This document shows positions 9,045 to 17,966 of a stretch of DNA of 47,478 bases, piece by piece. Source of the DNA: an uncultured Verrucomicrobiota bacterium (GTDB lineage: Bacteria; Verrucomicrobiota; Verrucomicrobiia; Limisphaerales; CAIYYI01). The notes under the pieces were generated by a model, which did not search any database, was not told where the DNA came from, and worked only from the letters and a program-made list of their open reading frames with translations. Within the stretch, counting starts at the first letter, position 1. Every line of letters starts with the position of its first letter. The DNA lies in the NCBI GenBank assembly GCA_903930345.1, contig CAIYYI010000161.1, positions 1 through 47,478 on the forward strand, written 5' to 3'. The translations under genes and the position numbers were made by a program.

Positions 9045-10259
9045 TCAGCCGAGGAAGGCGGTGTGCACCGCGCGCATGGCCTGCTCGGCCTTGGCCAGAT
9101 CGATCACCACGGAGACCTTGATTTCACTGGTGGAAATCATGTCGATGTTCACGCTTTCGCGGGCCAGCGTCTCAAACATTTTGGCCGCCACTCCGGAGTG
9201 GCTGCGCATCCCCACGCCCACGATGGAGAGCTTGCCGATTTTCTCATCCGCCAACACCTCCCGGTAGCCCACCGTGGCTTGCAGGCCCTCAATGACCTTG
9301 CGGGCCTTGAGCAGTTCGGGCTTATCCACCGTGAAGGAGATATCGGTGGTGCGGGTCTGGGTGCCGTGGCTGACGTTCTGGACGATCATGTCCACGTTGA
9401 TGGTGGCGTCGGCCAGGGCCTTGAAGATCCGGGCGGCGACGCCCGGCTGATCGGGAACCGCCACGAGCGTGACTTTGGCCTGGTTCTTATCGAGGGCAAC
9501 GCCGCGGATCACGACGTCTTCCATGCTTTTGGTTTCTTCTTTCACAATCGTTCCTGGGTTGTCGTTCATGCTGGAGCGGACTTCAAAAATGACCTTGAAT
9601 TTCTTGGCGAATTCCACGGAGCGCGATTGCATCACCTTGGCACCGGCGCTGGCGAGTTCCAGCAGCTCATCATAGGAGATCTCGTCCAGCTTCTTCGCGG
9701 TCGGCACGATGCGCGGGTCGGTGGTATAGACGCCGTCCACATCGGTGTAAATCTGGCAGATATCCGCCTTGAGGGCGGCAGCCAGGGCGATGGCGGTGAG
9801 ATCGGAACCGCCGCGGCCCAGCGTCGTGATCAGCCCGTCCGGGGTCTCCCCCTGGAACCCGGCCACGATCACCACGTTGCCGGCATCCAGCAACGCATGC
9901 ACCTTCTTGGGAGTGATGTTCTTGATCTTGGCCTTGGTGTGGACGGGGTCCGTGACAATGCCAGCCTGGGCGCCGGTCATGGAAACCGCCGGCACGCCCA
10001 TGGCGGTCAGGGCCATGGCGGTCAGGGCGATGGTGGTCTGCTCGCCGGTGGCCAGCAGCACATCCATTTCCCGCTCGGTTGGCAGCGGCATGATTTCCTT
10101 GGCCAGCTTGATCAGGCTATCGGTCACCCCGCTCATGGCGGAGACCACGACCACCAACTGGTGGCCTTCCTGGCGGAACCTGGCCACCCGGGCGGCAACA
10201 TTCTTAATGCGCTCGGGGTTGCCCACCGAGGTGCCACCGTATTTTTGAACAATCAACAT
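9045..10259 (-). CDS. lysC: Aspartate kinase
   Basis: Phosphorylates L-aspartate with ATP, the first step toward lysine, threonine and methionine and toward diaminopimelate for the cell wall. The 404-residue length is typical for monofunctional aspartokinases with a regulatory tail. The N-terminal 'KYGGTS' (residues 6-11) is the ATP/aspartate signature, 'GRGGSDLTA' and '[13 protein letters not shown]' are further kinase-domain motifs, and the C-terminal ~140 residues hold two ACT domains ('[12 protein letters not shown]' and '[14 protein letters not shown]'), the usual site of allosteric inhibition by lysine and/or threonine. It lies 136 bases downstream of hom on the same strand and ends at a strong terminator, so the two are probably one transcript. 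Confidence 0.95.
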   Translation of the reverse strand: MLIVQKYGGTSVGNPERIKNVAARVARFRQEGHQLVVVVSAMSGVTDSLIKLAKEIMPLPTEREMDVLLATGEQTTIALTAMALTAMGVPAVSMTGAQAGIVTDPVHTKAKIKNITPKKVHALLDAGNVVIVAGFQGETPDGLITTLGRGGSDLTAIALAAALKADICQIYTDVDGVYTTDPRIVPTAKKLDEISYDELLELASAGAKVMQSRSVEFAKKFKVIFEVRSSMNDNPGTIVKEETKSMEDVVIRGVALDKNQAKVTLVAVPDQPGVAARIFKALADATINVDMIVQNVSHGTQTRTTDISFTVDKPELLKARKVIEGLQATVGYREVLADEKIGKLSIVGVGMRSHSGVAAKMFETLARESVNIDMISTSEIKVSVVIDLAKAEQAMRAVHTAFLG

Positions 10260-10395
10260 GTTGCAGTTTGCGTAATGAGCCGTATGCGGCCCGTTCTTTG
10301 GTGGAGGAGGCTAACACAGGCGGCGACCGGGTTCAACCCTCATCACCACCGTTATCCTTCCCGCTGATGGCAGCAGGTTGTCAGGGTGGCGGGGA

Positions 10396-11715
10396 TTACT
10401 CCAACGTTTCCACCCGCAGCATCACGGGCGGGGCTTTGACCACCGGCAGCTTGGCGATTTTGGCCAGCGCCTTGGTGAGGGCGGCGTTGGGGGCGTCATG
10501 CATCATCAGGATCAAGGGAACACTTTCTCCCTCATGGCCTTCCGGCTGGATGATGGAGGAGATGCCAATCTTCGCCTGGCCTAGGATGGTGGCCACCTTG
10601 GCCATGGTGCCGGGGCGATCCGCGACGTTCAGTCGCACATAGTACCGGGCCATGGCCTCGCCAATGGGCATCACCGTCCCCCCCTGATTCAGGGGCACAA
10701 ACGGCGGGATCCGGCATTTGCTGCCAAACTTGAGATCCAGGGCGGCATCCGCCAGATCGCTCAGCACCGCGCTGGCGGTGGCATCCTTGCCCGCGCCGCG
10801 CCCGTAGAAGAGGGTGTCACCCACCACATCGCCGCGCACAAAGACCGCGTTGAACACCTGGTTGACGTTGGCCAGCACGTGGGAATTGGGGATCAGGGCC
10901 GGATAGACAGACACCTGCACGCGGGCGGCGGCCTTTTTGCCCTGGGCGGGCCCCAGCTTCACAATGCCCAGCAGCTTGATGGTGTAGCCGAGCTGTTGCG
11001 CAAACTGGATATCAATCTTGGTGATGCTCCGGATGCCCTCCACGTGGATCTCTTCCGGCTTCACCCAGAAGCCGTGGGCCAGGGAGGCCAGGATGCCGGT
11101 CTTGTGGGCGGAATCGTGCCCATCCACATCCAGGGAGGGATCAGCCTCCGCATAGCCCAGGCGCTGGGCATCGGCCAGCACATCGCCAAAGTCCGCCCCC
11201 TCCTGGCGCATCCGGGTGAGGATGTAATTGCAGGTGCCGTTGACGATGCCGTAGATGTGGGTGAAGCGGTTGCCCACAAACCCCTCGCGCAGCGCCTTGA
11301 TGATGGGGATGCCCCCGGCCACGCTGGCCTCGTAGTAAAGGTTGGTCCCGTGCCGGCGGGCGGCTTCAAAAAGTTCCGGCCCGTGCTTGGCCAGCAGCGC
11401 CTTGTTGGCGGTGATCACCGGCTTGCCCAGCTCCAGGGCGGTCAGGATCATGGTGCGGGCCAGGGTCACGCCGCCCACTAATTCGGCCACCACATGGACC
11501 TCGGGATCATTGACCACGGCCTTCCAATCGGTGGTCATTACGTCGGTTGGAATCTCGTACGGGCGCGGCTCATCCAGCGCCTTGACGGCGACTTTGACCA
11601 CCTTCAGGCGGACACCGAGACGGGCTTCCATGAGCCCGCGATTGAGTTGCAGCGCGTGATACACGCCGCTTCCCACCGTGCCGCCGCCAATCAAACCTAG
11701 GTTCACCGATTGCAT
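10396..11715 (-). CDS. hom: Homoserine dehydrogenase
   Basis: Reduces L-aspartate 4-semialdehyde to L-homoserine with NAD(P)H, the branch toward threonine and methionine. The start at ATG 11715 (439 residues) places the Rossmann motif 'GLIGGGTVGSGV' at the very N-terminus; an upstream frame extension has no domain character. The catalytic region contains 'DVDGHDSAHKTGIL', with the conserved Asp and Lys of the family. The final ~75 residues ('ADRPGTMAKVATIL...') are an ACT domain, the usual site of threonine feedback control in the ~430-residue form of the enzyme. Its neighbour downstream is lysC, a common pairing. Confidence 0.95.
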   Translation of the reverse strand: MQSVNLGLIGGGTVGSGVYHALQLNRGLMEARLGVRLKVVKVAVKALDEPRPYEIPTDVMTTDWKAVVNDPEVHVVAELVGGVTLARTMILTALELGKPVITANKALLAKHGPELFEAARRHGTNLYYEASVAGGIPIIKALREGFVGNRFTHIYGIVNGTCNYILTRMRQEGADFGDVLADAQRLGYAEADPSLDVDGHDSAHKTGILASLAHGFWVKPEEIHVEGIRSITKIDIQFAQQLGYTIKLLGIVKLGPAQGKKAAARVQVSVYPALIPNSHVLANVNQVFNAVFVRGDVVGDTLFYGRGAGKDATASAVLSDLADAALDLKFGSKCRIPPFVPLNQGGTVMPIGEAMARYYVRLNVADRPGTMAKVATILGQAKIGISSIIQPEGHEGESVPLILMMHDAPNAALTKALAKIAKLPVVKAPPVMLRVETLE

Positions 11716-11799
11716 AGTGGGCCGAAAGATGCATGGAAATCCGGCGGAGGACAATGGTTTTTTAACTTGGGCGGCGGGATACGGCGACAAATTGATGAC

Positions 11800-14700
11800 C
11801 TACCGGGTGGCTGGCACCTTCACGCTCTCCACCACCAGGCGGGCGCTGGCCGGGGCGAATGGTTCCACCCGGACATCGTTGCGACCGGGCCGCACCCAGG
11901 AAGTGACGTCCAACCGCAGCGGTTGCCCGATACAGCCTCCGCGATCCCGGCCGTTGATGGTGACTCTCGCAGCTGCTTCCGGCTCCACTTTCTCCAGCTC
12001 CAAGAACACCCGGGAGCCGGCCGCGTCAAAGTTTGCGGGCAGTTCCACAGTGCCCAGGAAGGGATCCGCCTTGACGGGGCTGAGGGTGATCTGGCTATCG
12101 GTGAGCCTGCCCCACGGGGCGGCACCGTAGGGGGCCGCGATTTTGGCGGCTGGCCAGGCCGCGTCATTGAAATTCGCCTGCGTCCAATCTTTCGCCTGGT
12201 TCGGGGAGGTTTTCCAAGTGTCATCCAAGGGGATGATCAGGGGGGGGGCCTGGGTGAATTCGATCACGATTTGGCCGATGAGGCCGGCCGGGCTGGCTTT
12301 CTCGGTGGCGTTGGTGGCTTCAATGGCCAGTTGGTTCACCCCCGGGAGAAGCTGTTTCTTCAGATTCAGCACCACCGGTTTTTTCCAGCCTTCGCTGCTG
12401 GGGTTGCTCTGTCCGGCCTTTTTCCCGTTCACGAAGAGCACGAGGTGGTTATCCGCCGTGCCGGTGAACGTGGCCTTGGCCACCTCGCGGTCTGCGGGGA
12501 GCCGCACTTGCTTGCGAAAATAGCAGAGGCCGGGGGGCGCGGATTTGGCGGCATTGGCATCCGACCAAATCCAGGAGCACGTTTCCAAGGCTTTGGCCTG
12601 TTTGCTTTCGGACTTCAAGGCGGGCTGGGCCGGAGCTGTGGTGGGCTGACGGGTGAGGGCGTACGACTGGCCCGCAAGGGGGGCGCCGGGGTCCAGGCGC
12701 AAGGGGAGCGCCCGCCGCGTGGGTTGAAAGACCAACAGCACGCTTTCGTTGGGAGCAAGGGTGAGGCTCAGCTCAGTTTGGGCTCCGGTGCGGGTGTGCG
12801 GCAAGGAGGTGATCTCGTTGCGCAGGGGGTCCCAGCATTCCGGTTCCCCGGCGGCGGTGATGCGGAAGCGATATGGGCGCGGCTCGCCCAGGTGATTCTG
12901 GTTGGCGATGAAAAACACGTCGCGGCCCGCCTTGACCCGGTGCAGGACATGGAGCCAATGATCGGTTTTGCCCGCCAGCACCTCCAGGGTCGGGTGGATG
13001 TTCGCCTCGCCCGCCAGCACCTGCTGCAGTTGCTCTGGCGTGGGTTGTTCCGGCAGCAGGTAGGAGCGTCCCCCGGCGGCGTTGCGCTGGCTGGCTGCCA
13101 GGGCCGGTTGCGCCTGGCCCCAGATGGCCTGGGTCAGTTGCGCGATGTCGGCGGCGGTTTTGCCCGGGGTGGCGGATTTGGTCGGCAGGAAACCGTGCGC
13201 GACCACCACCCCGCCCTGGTCATAAAATGCCTTGGCCTTGACCAGCACGGGGTGGGGGATCACCTCCACCGGCGGCACAATCAGCACCCGGTAGGATTCC
13301 TCGCGCAGGGTGAGGGCCGGCCCCGCGATCCGCAGATCCTTCTCGAAGACCTCGTAGGGAAGCCAATCGCAATCATAGAGCGCGTCCTGGAGGCTCTCGC
13401 TGATTTGCTCCAGCATGACCCGTTTGCCGACGTGCGCGCTCTGGCCGGGGGAAAGCAGCGCCACCGGCGCGACGTGGCGGCCGCCCGTGAGCATCACGCT
13501 CAGGCGGCTGCTGTAATCGGCGAACACCCGGTAGAGGGGGAAGCGGGGCTCGAAACCGCCGTTGTAGAAATAGGGGGGGCAATCGGTATCGTATGGGGCG
13601 CGCGGGTTGAACGAGTGCGGGATGAGGAAGCTGACGCCGGAGGCGTGCATGTGGTCAGCCCACCATTTCATCTCCGGGTAGGTGAGGTTCTGGCCGCGGG
13701 CGCCGAAGATTTCGCACATGGTGATGTCGTCCTGTTTGCCGTAGGCGTGGGAGATGGAACTGCACAGTTTTGGGGTCTGCCACACCGGCTGGTCGCGGGT
13801 GCCCCGCTGGCCCCAGATGAACTGGGAGAACACGGCGTCCAGGCCGCCCATGTCACTGTATTTCTGCACCCGCATGAGGTCGCCCGCGCAGAAATCCTGA
13901 TTGAAATACAGACCCCCATGTTCCATGAAGTGGCCGATGGACTGGACGCCGCGCTCATGGCACCAGCGGCTGAGGCTGCCGTACATGGTGCGGCCCCAGG
14001 CCTCGGCCCGTGCCTCCAGGTATTGGTAACGTGCGGCAGCCTGGGCCTCGCCGGAGAGCTGGAATTTGTAGGCGACGTAGGCTTGCTTCCAATCCACGCC
14101 CAGCTCCGCCAGGACCTTGTTCACCTCGGTACCCCAGTCGCCCCGGGTCTCCGGCTCATCATAGAAAAAGCCGACGATGGTTTTCCCGAAATCCGCCTTA
14201 TAGCGGTCGTAGTGCGGCTGGTAAACCTTTTGCAGGTACCAATCCACGCAATCCTGGCTGGCGCCATCCACGCTCAACTCCCGGCCGCCGCCCTGGCCCA
14301 GCCCGGGAGCCTGCTTGTGCGTGAAGCGCATGATTTTCCACGGCCCCTCTGGAACCTGCCAGGCGAGCTTTCCGGCGCGGATGAACGGCGCCAGATCGAT
14401 CAGGCTCCCGGCCTCAATGGCGCCATCCGCCGCCACCCGCCCCGCCACGGCGGCGACATAACGCTCCCCGGCAAAGCCCTCGGCCGCGAAGTCGCGCGGC
14501 CCGGTCACCTCGGTGGCGGCCCCCTCCAGTTGCTTGGCCGCGTAGCGCGGGGGCACCTGGCCGCCCACACCCTGGCTGGGCCACCACTTCTCATCGAAGA
14601 TCCAGAGCTTCAAGCCATGCTTTTTGGCCGCCGCCAGGCAGATATCGACATCGCGGTACCAATTCGGGCCGAGCCAGTCACTGTGCGGGCGCGATTCGGC

Positions 14701-14916
14701 GGTGAAGCTGCCGTTGCCGCCCTCAGCGACTTTGGCCAGCACCGTTTCCAGTTGTTCGCGGGATTCATCCCCGTGCAGCCAGAAGAGCGGGCCGGTCAGG
14801 CGACGGGCTTCCGGGGGCAACTGGCGGAACTGCTGTTCCAGAACGGAAAGGGAAGGCTCGGCGGCAGGCAGGCTGCCGGCCAGGGCGAGCAGGAGGCTCA
14901 GGGAGGTTTTATTCAT
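11800..14916 (-). CDS. Secreted GH106-type alpha-L-rhamnosidase
   Basis: A 1038-residue exported enzyme expected to remove alpha-L-rhamnosyl groups from plant or algal polysaccharides such as pectin side chains. The start ATG 14916 gives a signal peptide (MNKTSLSLLLALAGSLPAAE). The barrel part carries 'LWIFDEKWWPSQGVGGQ' (Asp108-Glu109) and 'GFFYDEPETRGDWG' (Asp253, Glu254), patterns I associate with GH106. The middle region resembles the beta-sandwich part of these enzymes, and the C-terminal third has jelly-roll, carbohydrate-binding-like segments ('FTGTADNHLVLFVNGKKAG', 'RVTINGRDRGG'). It begins 14 bases after the stop of a sugar isomerase gene, so the two form an operon. Family placement is by motif memory; other GH-A-like families are possible. 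Confidence 0.8.
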   Translation of the reverse strand: MNKTSLSLLLALAGSLPAAEPSLSVLEQQFRQLPPEARRLTGPLFWLHGDESREQLETVLAKVAEGGNGSFTAESRPHSDWLGPNWYRDVDICLAAAKKHGLKLWIFDEKWWPSQGVGGQVPPRYAAKQLEGAATEVTGPRDFAAEGFAGERYVAAVAGRVAADGAIEAGSLIDLAPFIRAGKLAWQVPEGPWKIMRFTHKQAPGLGQGGGRELSVDGASQDCVDWYLQKVYQPHYDRYKADFGKTIVGFFYDEPETRGDWGTEVNKVLAELGVDWKQAYVAYKFQLSGEAQAAARYQYLEARAEAWGRTMYGSLSRWCHERGVQSIGHFMEHGGLYFNQDFCAGDLMRVQKYSDMGGLDAVFSQFIWGQRGTRDQPVWQTPKLCSSISHAYGKQDDITMCEIFGARGQNLTYPEMKWWADHMHASGVSFLIPHSFNPRAPYDTDCPPYFYNGGFEPRFPLYRVFADYSSRLSVMLTGGRHVAPVALLSPGQSAHVGKRVMLEQISESLQDALYDCDWLPYEVFEKDLRIAGPALTLREESYRVLIVPPVEVIPHPVLVKAKAFYDQGGVVVAHGFLPTKSATPGKTAADIAQLTQAIWGQAQPALAASQRNAAGGRSYLLPEQPTPEQLQQVLAGEANIHPTLEVLAGKTDHWLHVLHRVKAGRDVFFIANQNHLGEPRPYRFRITAAGEPECWDPLRNEITSLPHTRTGAQTELSLTLAPNESVLLVFQPTRRALPLRLDPGAPLAGQSYALTRQPTTAPAQPALKSESKQAKALETCSWIWSDANAAKSAPPGLCYFRKQVRLPADREVAKATFTGTADNHLVLFVNGKKAGQSNPSSEGWKKPVVLNLKKQLLPGVNQLAIEATNATEKASPAGLIGQIVIEFTQAPPLIIPLDDTWKTSPNQAKDWTQANFNDAAWPAAKIAAPYGAAPWGRLTDSQITLSPVKADPFLGTVELPANFDAAGSRVFLELEKVEPEAAARVTINGRDRGGCIGQPLRLDVTSWVRPGRNDVRVEPFAPASARLVVESVKVPATR

Positions 14917-14930
14917 GGCGGTAAAAAGGT

Positions 14931-16373
14931 TTAACAAACACGGACAGTTTCCATGCCCAGCAGGCGGCCGAGTTTTTCCAGCTTGGAGGTGATATGGCCC
15001 ACCCCCACCGCGCAATGGTGGGCCGGGCCGTGGACGTTCCAGTTTTCCACAAACTTGCGCGCCCCGATGCTGAAACGGTAGCGGCTGTTGGTGTTGCCGA
15101 TCTCCAGGATCGGACCGGGCTCGGACTGCGCCTCCGCGCACAGCAGTTTGAGGCGGCCATCCACCGTCTGCACCACGGAGAGCAGGGTGACCGGGCCGTG
15201 TTTGACGGACATTTCGACGGAGAGGCCGCGGCCGACTTTGCCGTGATAGACCTGGAGGGGGCGAACCTTGGTTTTGCCCTCGGCAATGGCGATATGCCCG
15301 GGCCCGTCATGGCCCATCAGCACCACGTCATCATTGAAATCCATGGCGTAGTATTCCGTGAACGAACCGCCGGTGCCAAAGCTATCCATGATCTTCATGG
15401 CCTGCACGTTCTTGATTTCCATCTCTCCCGCCACGGGAATGTGCCGGCCGGTGAGGAGGGAGGTGCCCAGGATGATGGAGCTGATGGCATCCTCGTTGGC
15501 CGGGTTGCCGGTGCCCATGTAATAATAGGCGAGCGAACCCAGCCGGTGATTCTCCACCAGGCGGTCCAGCGCCACGGCGGTGCGGGCGGCACGTTCCAGT
15601 TCCGCAATTGAGCAATCGGGCTGCACATCGAACGCCTGCCGGAAGTGGCGCACGCACCGGACGATCTCCGTGCGCTTGACCCCTTCCCGCAGCGCCGCCA
15701 GTTCGTCCACCTCCACGATCTCCACATGTCCGCCGAAGCAGGCGCATTGCTGGGTGAGATCGGAGTAGATATCGAGCATGCCGCCGTAGTAATGCCCCAT
15801 GACGCCCATCCGGTTGTGCTCCAGGATATGCGCCACCCGGGCGGCCTCCACCCACTCCTCCACCTCGCGCCAGCAGGGCGGGTCATTGTCCAGCATGCCG
15901 GTCACCTGATGGAAAGGAATGCGGGCCCGATTGAACACATTCGCAATTTCCGGAACCGGGCAGGCGGCGCAATGCGCCAGCCATTCGCCGGTCATCCGGG
16001 TGCGGTCGCCCATCCGGTTGAAGGCGGCGTAATCAATGGCGGCCGCCGGCTGCAGGTTCAGGATGATCACCGGCACCTTGGCCCGGCGCACGACCGGCAG
16101 GACCGTGGAGGAGAGGGCGTAGGTGGTGACATGCAGGAAAATAAGATCCACATCCTGCTGCCGGAATGTGTGCCCGGCGGTCAGGGCTTTCTCCGGGGTG
16201 TCCACCAGACCCAGATTGACCACCTGCACGTCCGGACGCTCCAACTTTGCGGCCACCTTTTGCAGGTAGCCTTCGAGCTGTTGCTTCAGCCCCTGAAATT
16301 GGGGCCAATAGGCGTCCAGGCCGATGCCAAACAGGCCGACGCGGAGGCCGTTGCCAGAGGGCGGTGTTGTCAT
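14931..16373 (-). CDS. L-arabinose isomerase-type ketol isomerase
   Basis: A 480-residue cytoplasmic aldose-ketose isomerase of the AraA/FucI superfamily. The metal and catalytic residues of E. coli AraA can be matched: Glu317 in 'VAGEMEIKN' (AraA E306 in AGEGDWK), Glu340 in 'GGSFTEYYAMDF' (E333 in GTSFMEDYTYHF), His355 in 'LMGHDGPGH' (H350) and His453 in 'GPAHHC' (H450). It is diverged from canonical AraA, so the substrate may be L-arabinose, L-rhamnose, L-fucose or another aldose. It is followed after 14 bases by the GH106 gene, which suggests that the sugar released by that enzyme is the substrate. The start at ATG 16373 has no good alternative nearby. Confidence 0.8.
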   Translation of the reverse strand: MTTPPSGNGLRVGLFGIGLDAYWPQFQGLKQQLEGYLQKVAAKLERPDVQVVNLGLVDTPEKALTAGHTFRQQDVDLIFLHVTTYALSSTVLPVVRRAKVPVIILNLQPAAAIDYAAFNRMGDRTRMTGEWLAHCAACPVPEIANVFNRARIPFHQVTGMLDNDPPCWREVEEWVEAARVAHILEHNRMGVMGHYYGGMLDIYSDLTQQCACFGGHVEIVEVDELAALREGVKRTEIVRCVRHFRQAFDVQPDCSIAELERAARTAVALDRLVENHRLGSLAYYYMGTGNPANEDAISSIILGTSLLTGRHIPVAGEMEIKNVQAMKIMDSFGTGGSFTEYYAMDFNDDVVLMGHDGPGHIAIAEGKTKVRPLQVYHGKVGRGLSVEMSVKHGPVTLLSVVQTVDGRLKLLCAEAQSEPGPILEIGNTNSRYRFSIGARKFVENWNVHGPAHHCAVGVGHITSKLEKLGRLLGMETVRVC

Positions 16374-16510
16374 GGCGGCAGTCTATGTGAAAAATGTCCC
16401 GCTGGGAATGGAATAAATGGCCCGGTGCCGGCTAAAAAAGTGGCGGTCGGCATGGGGGGGCGATCTCGTTGCGCTTGTGTTCACCCGCGCCTTGGCGCAT
16501 GTTTGGGCGC

Positions 16511-17905
16511 ATGAGTGAATCAACGCAGCCTTTTGACCTGGTTGTCATCGGTGGTGGCAGCGGGGGGTACGCCGCCGCCCGCACCGCCGTAGCCGCCGGG
16601 CTACGTGTCGCCGTGATCGAGGGTGGGGAAGAAGTGGGGGGACTGTGCATCCTGCGCGGGTGCATGCCCACCAAAGCCCTGCTGTATGCCGCCGAGGTGC
16701 TCCACCTGGCCCGGCGGGCCGAGACCTGGGGATTGCGGGTGGAGGATGCCAATTTCAACTTTGCCCGGGTCATGGCCCGCAAGGATGCGATGATCGAGGA
16801 GTTTGCCGATTACCGGCGCAAACAGCTCACGGCGGGCAAATTCGAGTTCATCCGGTCCCGGGCGAGTTTTGTGGATCCCCACACGGTGGCGCTGCAGGAT
16901 GGGCGAACCATCACGGCCCGCCACTTCATCCTGGCCACCGGTTCGCGCGTGGCGGCCCCGTCCCTGTCCGGATTGGCCGAGGTGGGTTTCCTGACCAGTG
17001 ACGACGCGCTGAAGCTCACCCGGCTGCCCCGTTCGCTGGTGGTGCTGGGCGGCGGGGCGGTGGCGGTGGAGCTTGCCCAGTTCTTTGCCCGGTTCGATGT
17101 CCAGGTGACCCTGGTGCAACGGAGTGCCCACCTGTTGAAAGACTCTGATGCGGATGCCGCCGCCGTGGTGGAGAAAGTCTTTCGGCGGGAGGGGGTTGAC
17201 CTCTACACCGGCACGCAACTGACCGATGTCCGGCGCTTGGGCAACCTCAAGGAGGTGGCATTCCAGCATCAGGGCAGGACCGTCCGAGTGGCGGCTGAGG
17301 AAATCCTGCTGGCGCTCGGGCGCGAGCCCAACACGGATGGCCTGAATCTGTCTCTGGCCGGTGTGGCCACCGCCGGGACGCGCATCATCACGAACGACCG
17401 CATGCAAACCAGCGTGCCGCACATCTATGCCGTTGGTGATTGCACCGGCCCGCACGAGATTGTGCACATTGCCATCCAACAGGGGGAGAATGCGGTGCAC
17501 AATCTGCTGCAGCCCGCCACCCCCCGGACGATGGACTATCGTTTGTTGCTCAGCGTGGTGTTCACCGACCCCCAGGTGGCGCAGGTGGGTCTGACCGAAC
17601 AGGCGGCCCGGGCGGCGGGTGTCCCGTACCTCGCGGCGCAATATCCATTTGACGACCACGGCAAGTCCCTGCTCATGGAGGCTCGGGATGGTTTTGTGAA
17701 ACTGCTGGCGGATCCCGCCACGGGGGAGATTCTTGGCGGGGCTTGTGTCGGTCCGATGGGGGGGGAACTCATCCATGAAATCGTGGTTGCCATGCAGCGG
17801 CGCATGACGGTGGCAGAACTGGCGGTGGTGCCGCACTATCATCCCACCCTGGCCGAGATCTGGACCTATCCGGCAGAGGAGCTGGCTGAACAGTTGAAAC
17901 GATGA
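16511..17905 (+). CDS. FAD-dependent pyridine nucleotide-disulfide oxidoreductase
   Basis: A 464-residue class I flavoprotein disulfide reductase, like dihydrolipoamide dehydrogenase or mercuric reductase. The FAD motif 'VVIGGGSGGYAAARTA' starts at about residue 11. The redox pair is in 'GGLCILRGCMPTKALL' (CXXXXC), the NAD(P) motif is 'VVLGGGAVAVELAQF', the second FAD motif is 'IYAVGDCTG', and the dimerisation domain ends with 'HYHPTLAEIW', carrying the catalytic His. The start ATG 16511 is preferred over a TTG at 16469 because the extra 14 residues are unlike the family. No lipoyl-dependent dehydrogenase or mer gene is nearby, so the acceptor is unknown. It is transcribed divergently from the isomerase-GH106 operon. 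Confidence 0.88.
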   Translation: MSESTQPFDLVVIGGGSGGYAAARTAVAAGLRVAVIEGGEEVGGLCILRGCMPTKALLYAAEVLHLARRAETWGLRVEDANFNFARVMARKDAMIEEFADYRRKQLTAGKFEFIRSRASFVDPHTVALQDGRTITARHFILATGSRVAAPSLSGLAEVGFLTSDDALKLTRLPRSLVVLGGGAVAVELAQFFARFDVQVTLVQRSAHLLKDSDADAAAVVEKVFRREGVDLYTGTQLTDVRRLGNLKEVAFQHQGRTVRVAAEEILLALGREPNTDGLNLSLAGVATAGTRIITNDRMQTSVPHIYAVGDCTGPHEIVHIAIQQGENAVHNLLQPATPRTMDYRLLLSVVFTDPQVAQVGLTEQAARAAGVPYLAAQYPFDDHGKSLLMEARDGFVKLLADPATGEILGGACVGPMGGELIHEIVVAMQRRMTVAELAVVPHYHPTLAEIWTYPAEELAEQLKR

Positions 17906-17966
17906 GCCGCCTGGCCCTGCCTGCGGTTTGGCCGGAGGCTGACTGGCCGCGATGCGATCCAAGGGC

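Noticed and set aside
10320-10360. A GGTTCAA segment resembling a tRNA T-arm
   Set aside because: No matching acceptor, D or anticodon arms are found at the right distances.
9063-10367. A 434-codon open frame opposite lysC
   Set aside because: His/Gly-rich shadow of aspartate kinase, whose motifs and terminator on the minus strand are unambiguous.
11710-14934. A 1074-codon open frame on the plus strand
   Set aside because: It lies antisense to the GH106-type gene, and its Gly/His/Arg-rich translation has no domain pattern. The minus-strand frame has a signal peptide and glycosidase motifs. Long antisense frames are expected at this GC content.
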